64,000 nucleotides of DNA. Source: Ulota crispa (lineage: Eukaryota > Streptophyta > Bryopsida > Orthotrichales > Orthotrichaceae). Location: the NCBI GenBank assembly GCA_963920765.1, contig OY987248.1:7598539-7662538 (forward strand), in the 5' to 3' direction. How positions within the stretch are numbered: position 1 is the stretch's first letter; each line of letters opens with the position of its first letter. This document shows positions 57,854 to 64,000 of this stretch, in pieces. The notes below the pieces were generated by a model. It searched no databases. It saw only the letters and a list, made by a program, of their open reading frames with translations, and was not told the DNA's origin. Both the position numbers and the translations under genes were made by a program.

Positions 57854-58578
57854 TTAACCCCTAAAGGACCAAGCCCCCTTTTGGGGGACAAATGAGATTT
57901 CGGGCAGGTATCTATGGCTAAACTACTTTGTGTAATTTTTTGAAATTTTTATGTAAGATGGGGATCTCAAAGATCTACGTGGGCATTTAAATTTTTCTTC
58001 ATTTTGACATTTATTGAAGAAGTTAAAAATGAATTTCTGCGAAAAGGTTCAGATTGGGCAACCCAAAAATTTCTTAAAAATTGCATTAAAAATAAACAAA
58101 ATATGAGATAGGTTCTTTAGACTTATATATAGATGGGGGGTTTTGAATTATTCAATTTTGATTGATGAGATGAAAGTTATGAGAAGTTTTTGTTAGCAAG
58201 TAGGTGTGATTTTGAGAGAAACCATGCCTACACACAAACAAAAACTTCTCATAACTTTAATCTCATTAATGAAAATTGAATGATTCAAAACTCCCCACCT
58301 ATAAATAAGTTTGAAGAACCTATTTCATATTTTTATTTATTTTTGATGCAATTTTTAAGAAATTTTTGGGCTCCCCAATCTAGACCTTTTTGCAGAAATT
58401 CATTTTTAACTTCTTCAATAAATGTCAAAATGAAGAAAAATTTAGATGCCCACGTAGATCTTTGAGTTCCCCATCTTCCATAAAAGTTTCAAAAAATCAC
58501 ACAAAGTAGTTTAGCCGTAGGTACATGCCCAAAATCTCACTTGTCCCCCGAGGAGACAGTTGGTCCTTTAGGGGTTAA
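57854..58578. mobile_element. TTAA-flanked element, 725 bp, nearly full-length palindrome
   Basis: TTAACCCCTAAAGGACCAAG at the left and TTGGTCCTTTAGGGGTTAA at the right. The two halves are near-perfect inverse copies of about 350 bases: for example CTAAACTACTTTGTGTAATT near 57918 and its inverse near 58493, and GATCTACGTGGGCAT near 57977 and its inverse near 58449. Confidence 0.85.
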
Positions 58579-58650
58579 GTTATTATAGAAGTAAATCTGA
58601 AAAAGTACAATTTATGAAGCACAATCCTTAGGGCCGCTTTACACTAGGAG

Positions 58651-59566
58651 TTAACCCTTTAGGGACCACCAAACCATATTTTGGTTTGGGAGAGTAGTTT
58701 TTGGCCTATACAATAAAATCGCTCAACAATTTGGAAAATGATCTTGAAGAATGCTTGTAATCACAAGAATTTTGCATCCAACCCAAGAAACAACAACGGA
58801 ATCAGATATGTGAGTTGATAAATAATGGTGTTTATACAGCATGGCCTCAAAATACGTATCCATATTTGGTCAAAGATGGATCAAAGCAACAACACAATAC
58901 ATCAAACATCCAAGAAGAATTCCTTATTTCAACTATGCAATCTTTAAAAACTTCAAATTGCTCAAGGAATAAGCTTGTATTGTTTCTCTATACAATAATA
59001 GTACAACTGTACTATTTGAGAATCCATTGAAATGATGCTATCAATTTATTTATAAAAAAAACTCATCCTACATTTAAGGCCAATTCTTGATTGCTTTCAC
59101 CAATCAGATTTTTTGTAACAATTATCAAATTTCTTGTAGAACCGTTTTTGGGTAGCAAAGAAAATGGGGTTTTTGACCTTTTTTGTCCACTTAGCTACAC
59201 CTTGCAATTGCTATTTTTGTCTATTTTGAGTGAAACTAGTCTTGTTGGAAAGGTGGGAAACTCTGCTTTCTAGTAATGTAAGGCTCTTCTCAATCAAAGC
59301 TTGCATGAAGCGCTAACATTCAAAACCACACAAGCATGAAAAACTAGAGATTTTCCATATACGGCTCACTCAATCATTATAATATTTGACCTCCAATGGT
59401 AGATCTAGCTGAAATTTTGATGCATTGCAACAAACAAGGTGCTCTTCACATTTGTACGGTTGGATTATTCAAATTGGGTCCATATTTGTTTCAAATGCAC
59501 ATCTAATCTTATTGCCCCCGTTTCAAGTGAATTTTGGGAAAATGTGTGTGGTCTTTAAAGGGTTAA
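58651..59566. mobile_element. TTAA-flanked element, 916 bp
   Basis: TTAACCCTTTAGGGACCACC at the left and GTGGTCTTTAAAGGGTTAA at the right. The frames inside (58815-59030, 59091-59273, 59425-59613) have no recognisable motif. No transposase is visible. Confidence 0.7.
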
Positions 59567-60695
59567 GACATGAAAGTTTGGAGTCATTTAAACCAAAATT
59601 TGAGCCCAACTAGCCTCAAGATTGGTCCCAAGTGTTCATTGTAATATGAGTATAATGGGAGCTAAATCTCTTGTGTGAAGGCTTTGAGGCCAGAAAGTTG
59701 AAATTACTAAGGTAGACACACCCTTTTCCAACCCCTCCCCACTTCCGTACCCTACTTTTGAGGGTTTCTCCGCCCACTGTTGAACCCAAAGTGGAGCACT
59801 GAGTGCCTCTTGCACAAGCAAATTTTGCCACACGTCAAGCGCTAAGCTACTTTGAGATGGTTGGGATTGGGACCCTTAAGTGCCATTACAGGAACACATC
59901 CAAGCAATTTCAAGGTTAGTTTAGAGTTGCTAATAGGGACCATATGAACCGCAACTTTGCCCTTTTATATAAAATAATCTACAATAATTTTTTCCACAAA
60001 AATTACATTTCACAACTTGTTGAAAGGCTAATCCTAATAAAAATTGTATTGAATTTTTTGAGACCTCAAGGTACCCAATTCCCCAAGCCTTTAAACGGTT
60101 GGGTATGGGTTTGTCTACCTTAGAGCAAATTTTGAGAATTTCAAGAAAATGGATAGAAAAAAAAGATATGGGAGAGTTGTTGATATCCCCCATCCTTTAG
60201 TGTTGAGTATCTCAAGAGAATGTTTTTTATTCCAATAATCATATTTTAATCAAATTTGGCAATGGCCTTGGGACCAAAAATTGGCTTCACACTTTTGGAA
60301 GACCCAATTTCTTAAGTTGACCATAAAGATGTATTCTCTTAAGTATTAAAATATGTTTAACAAAAATTAGCCTTGTCTCGTAGTGCAAAGGCCTTGAGGC
60401 CATTTTCAAAATATTAACCAATCGAGTATCAACATTTCAAGTGTCACGGGGCTGGAAACCAACCTAGACTTGTAATGCAAAGCGGCCCTTAGAGTATCTG
60501 TAGCTATCTTCAAAATTTTCATCATTAGGAAATACAATGTTGTTTGCTTCCAATGTTGAACAACAATTTCCCCTCTTGTACTGTACAATACTAGGTAGTA
60601 TAGTTATGTAATGCATGTTTTGGCACTCTCAACAAGTTTGGATTACAAAAAAATATAAATGGTATTATAATCTCATATTGTTGGTATATGATTCA
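59567..60695. other. Intergenic, no gene seen
   Basis: Mixed composition with a few 60-90 codon frames on the minus strand (59616-59833, 59930-60193, 60406-60588), none with a motif or splice support. Confidence 0.45.
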
Positions 60696-60949
60696 AGGTA
60701 AGCTATTTTGTGAGCATAGAACGGTGAGCCTATGAGCGGTGAGCCATGACTTTGTGAGCGGGAATCAATTTTGAGCTCAAAATTAATGGAAAAACTTAAA
60801 AAACAACAAATTTTCAAGAGATGAGTGTTTATAATGAGCAATTATAAGGTCCTATGTACACATTTATAGATGGAATTTAATATTTTGACAAATAAATTAC
60901 GCTCACAGCTCAAGGCTCATGAATCCTTGCTCACAATTTAGCGTTCCCC
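60696..60949. mobile_element. MITE with GGGGAATGCTA-type ends
   Basis: AAGCTATTTTGTGAGCATAG-like left end and CACAATTTAGCGTTCCCC at the right. TCAATTTTGAGCTCAAAATT and AAGGTCCTATGTACACATTT are shared with 54208, same orientation. Confidence 0.75.
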
Positions 60950-60950
60950 G

Positions 60951-61295
60951 TTGGAGATCTTCGTGCGCATGTCTTTTCTTCAAACAAGCATCTTCAAAAA
61001 TTTCAAAATCCCTTCTATGCAAACTTGAACGTTGGTGTAATCGTGACCAAATTTAGTAAAATAAATATCTCAATATTTTTAATAACTTTTGGCAAAATAA
61101 ACATATCATCATGCTCAAAGATACAAACTCAATCATAATTCATGAGTCAAATAATACAATCTAATTACCAGAAAGAAATATATATTTTACTAAATTTGGT
61201 CATGATCACTTCAACATTGAAGTCTTCATTGAAAGAATTTTGAATGTTTTGAAGATGCTTGTTAGAAGGAAAGACATGCGCACGGAGGTCTCCAA
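60951..61295. mobile_element. Fold-back element, 345 bp
   Basis: TTGGAGATCTTCGTGCGCAT at the left is the inverse of ATGCGCACGGAGGTCTCCAA at the right. Arms continue inward through AGCATCTTCAAAA and CTAAATTTGGTCATGATC-like sequence. It abuts the preceding MITE. Confidence 0.75.
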
Positions 61296-61570
61296 CATAT
61301 CCATGTAATCAATCTCAAAAATTCATCACCAATGTTTTTTAATCAACTTTCTTGTAAAACCATGGTTTTGACACAAAACCATTTACCAAAAATAGGATTT
61401 TGGGTTTTAGTAACTGAAATTTGATACGCTTGATCAAGATTGCATGAGGATTGCATAAAAAATGTGAGAATGAAATGTCAGTTGTATTTTTTGTTATACA
61501 TAGTTATACATACTTCTTTGGATGCCATAAAAGGGTGTTATGTACTCTTTCTTTTGGGTACTATACTTTA
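61197..61570 (+). repeat. Dispersed repeat, copy 2, without the MITE
   Basis: Homologous in order to 46185-46930 but without the Stowaway-like insertion; CAATCTCAAAAATTCATCAC at about 61311 spans the equivalent of the insertion site. Confidence 0.7.
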
Positions 61571-61576
61571 CAGTAC

Positions 61577-62437
61577 CCTTAGTACGTTTACATTCAAACC
61601 AATTTTGTCATGTACTGAACTTGCAAAAGATAGCGTAAAATTTGATTTTTTTTGCTTTGCTAAATGGTTTTGTAATTCTTATGCAGTCCCAATCAAGTAC
61701 ATCAAATTATGGTTCCAAAAAATCAAAAAACCATTTTTGGTGAACTGTTATGTATTAAATTCATGGTTTTACATGAAAATTGATTGAAGAAAATTGATGA
61801 TGAATTTTTGAGATTTGATTGCAGGAATTATGTAAGGAACATCCATATGCACCTTTCATGTTCAAACAAACAACATTAAGTAACAAAAACATGATTTACA
61901 AAGAAATCAATGTGAAATCAACATGGGCTGTGATTAGACCAAAATTTGTAAAATAGACATCTTTATTTTCTAACTAGTTTTTGGCTAGGTAAACATATTT
62001 TCATACTCAAATGTACAAATGTAATCATTATGTACAAGTCAAATAGCAAAATATGATTTTCATAAAGAAATATCTATTTTACAAATTTAGGTCCTATCAC
62101 AGCCTATGTTGATTTCACATTGATTTTTTTGTAAATCATGTTTGAACATGAAAGGTGCATATGGATGTTCCTTACACATCCATGCAATCAAATCTCAAAA
62201 ATTCATCACCAATATTCTTCAATCAATTTTCATGTAAAACCATGAATTTAATACAGAACAGTTCACCAAAAATGGTTCTATGATTTTTTGGAACTAAAAT
62301 TTGATGCACTTGATTGGGACTACATAAGAATTACAAAACCATTGAGCAAAGCAAAAAAATCAAATTTTACACCATCTTTTGCAAGTTCAGTACATGGCAA
62401 AATCGGTTCAAACGTAAACTTACTAAGGATATTGTAC
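61577..62437. repeat. Long palindrome, about 860 bp
   Basis: The left arm (AACCAATTTTGTCATGTACT, TGCATATGGATG region inverse, GAAATCAATGTGAAATCAAC) is repeated in inverse order in the right arm (GTTGATTTCACATTGATTTT, then AGTACATGGCAAAATCGGTT). The arms are about 370-400 bases with a spacer near 61975-62060. The open frame at 61440-61787 is within the left arm and is not a gene. Confidence 0.85.
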
Positions 62438-62531
62438 AACTAAGTTAAATAGAACTCAACCAATAACAAGCCTTCTTGTTTAAAAAGGTAGATAGATTCT
62501 CCGTCATTCCTTATTCAACCTATTAATTAAT

Positions 62532-63310
62532 GGGGAAATTACAAAATGAGTATTAAAAAGGAAAGAAATTACCATTTGGGTAACGGTTTGAAAGTAATTA
62601 TAGTTTGGGTAACAAAATTTGATAACCTCAATGGATTCTGCAATTGCTGAGGGCGCATGCCATTGAAGCCGGAGTTGATGCCATTGCCAACTTGTCATTG
62701 GTCATGATCCTTGTTCTCTCAATTGCAATTAATCGCAACCCTTTGCTTGCACCTAGACGCCAATGTTTGCCAAACAATTGTCAATTACACACTATCAAGG
62801 AACAATCACTTACCTTTTGCTCACACGTACCATTTTGGAACCTCAACTTCACATGCTCACCAATCACGTCTCACGCATGGACATGCATTACGCACCATCT
62901 AATTGATATTCAACTACTATTAATGAATCAATTTGTGTTGGGAGGCGGTTTGCAATGCATGTCCATGAGTGAGATGCAATTGGTCAGCGTCTGAGGTTGA
63001 AGTTCCAAAGTGGTATCTGTGAGCAAAAGGTAAGTGATTGTTACTTGATAGTGTGTAATTGACAATTGTTTGGCAAACATTGGCAACTAGGTGCAAGCAA
63101 AGGGTTGCGATTAATTGCAATTGAGAGACCAAGGATCATGACCAATGACAAGTTGGCAATGGCATCAACTCCGGCTTCAACGGCATGCGCCCTCAGCAAT
63201 TGCAGAATCCATTGAGGTTATCAAATTTTGTTACCCAAACTATAATTACTTTCAAACCGTTACCCAAATGGTAATTTCTTTCCTTTTTAATACTCATTTT
63301 GTAATTTCCC
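62532..63310. repeat. Long palindrome, about 780 bp
   Basis: GGGGAAATTACAAAATGAGT at the left is the inverse of ACTCATTTTGTAATTTCCCT at the right. Arms of about 360 bases flank a spacer near 62895-62945. Mirrored open frames on both strands (such as 62711-62902 and 62920-63132) arise from the symmetry. Confidence 0.88.
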
Positions 63311-64000
63311 TACTAATTATTATTAAAAAAGTAGTGTTTGAAGGAGACACTATGCACATGAAAATTGCAATGTTTGCTGTGCCAAGATGAATATTTTGGC
63401 AAGTCCATGCACTAAGGTAGTAGCACTGCTTACCATGATTGTTCCCATGGGCGTCACTGGCAAGTCAAGGCCTAATAAACACAAAAATCTAATAGTTATA
63501 GGTGATGGAGTGATGGTTATAGGTGATGAAATGATGGTTATGAATGACTAACATGATAATTTGAGTGCATCATTTCACTATTTAAGAACCAACAAGCCTT
63601 GTTTTTAGCATCTCTTTCACATGGCTTTACAATTTCAGTGATTTTGGATTTTGAAAAATCTTTGTGTACAATTGCTTGCAATTGAAACTTTGAAATTGAT
63701 GCCAATATTTTTCATTCCATCTTGCTAATCTAGCAATATTATTTTCAAGCTTGTTCGATCGGAGTACATACCCTAGAAACCTTAAACTCACGCTTATGGG
63801 TGTTCGTACCTTAATTGCTCCCATTTCATCCAAAAGTCAACATAAACTTGTGTTTTGCAGTAAGGGTGGAGATGCTCTTACTGCACAAGTTTACTGGAAA
63901 GGACGAGATTCGTGCAAGAATGGACCCTCAGAAAATCAACGCCAAGTTTGCAGATTCTTTACACTTTCTGTATAACATATGCTAGTTTCAACCTTCAAAG
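63311..64000. other. Intergenic, no gene seen
   Basis: AT-rich. A short tandem GGTGATGGAGTGATGGTTATA / GGTGATGAAATGATGGTTAT occurs at 63502-63545. GGTGGAGATGCTCTTA at 63866 resembles one end of the AGAGCATCTCC-type MITEs, whose partner would lie beyond or earlier. The frame at 63751-63975 has no recognisable motif. Confidence 0.45.

Noticed and set aside
62644-63390. Mirrored open frames of 60-116 codons on both strands
   Set aside because: They arise from the inverted symmetry of the 62532-63310 palindrome and show no protein motif.
1-64000. tRNA, rRNA or other structural RNA genes
   Set aside because: I saw no tRNA cloverleaf with A and B boxes and no rRNA core sequence, though a covariance-model search would be needed to exclude small RNAs.
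43236-64000. Autonomous transposase genes or LTR retrotransposons
   Set aside because: No reverse transcriptase, integrase or transposase motif was found in any frame; the elements here appear to be non-autonomous.

Overview
The window looks like nuclear DNA of a land plant or a close streptophyte relative. It is AT-rich, its genes are split by many short GT-AG introns, and three intact genes belong to families typical of plants: a patatin-like acyl hydrolase, a POLLUX/CASTOR-type ion channel with a plastid-like N-terminus, and a CER1-type alkane-forming protein. The species cannot be read from the sequence; a non-seed plant is possible but this is a guess. There is one 200-base assembly gap (53529-53728).

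Layout. 1-4.8 kb: intergenic, with several short transposon relics and one orphan open frame. 4.83-8.48 kb (-): a nine-exon SARAF-like (TMEM66) membrane protein gene carrying three apparent lesions. 8.5-12 kb: intergenic, rich in miniature inverted-repeat elements (MITEs). 12.03-16.76 kb (-): intact eight-exon patatin-like gene (423 aa). 16.8-21.4 kb: divergent intergenic region with a tandem duplication next to the patatin start. 21.41-34.73 kb (+): intact 17-exon POLLUX-like channel gene (821 aa). 35.15-43.24 kb (-): intact 11-exon CER1-like gene (623 aa), tail to tail with the channel gene. 43.3-64 kb: I find no convincing gene; the stretch is mostly non-autonomous DNA transposons and long palindromes.

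The exon models were built by hand. In the three intact genes every junction keeps phase and the coding lengths divide by three (1272, 2466 and 1872 bases including stop). The genes do not form a pathway or operon. Two of them (patatin-like, CER1-like) act in lipid metabolism, but their adjacency is probably chance.

The most unusual content is the repeat landscape. At least eleven elements have ends of the form TTAA-CCCCTAAAGG...CCTTTAGGGG-TTAA, which fits piggyBac, Kolobok or Sola3 type transposons. A second family ends in AACACCAT...ATGGTGTT with four different 4-bp target duplications. Tc1/mariner-type MITEs sit in introns, and 60.7-63.3 kb is an almost continuous run of hairpin-forming elements.
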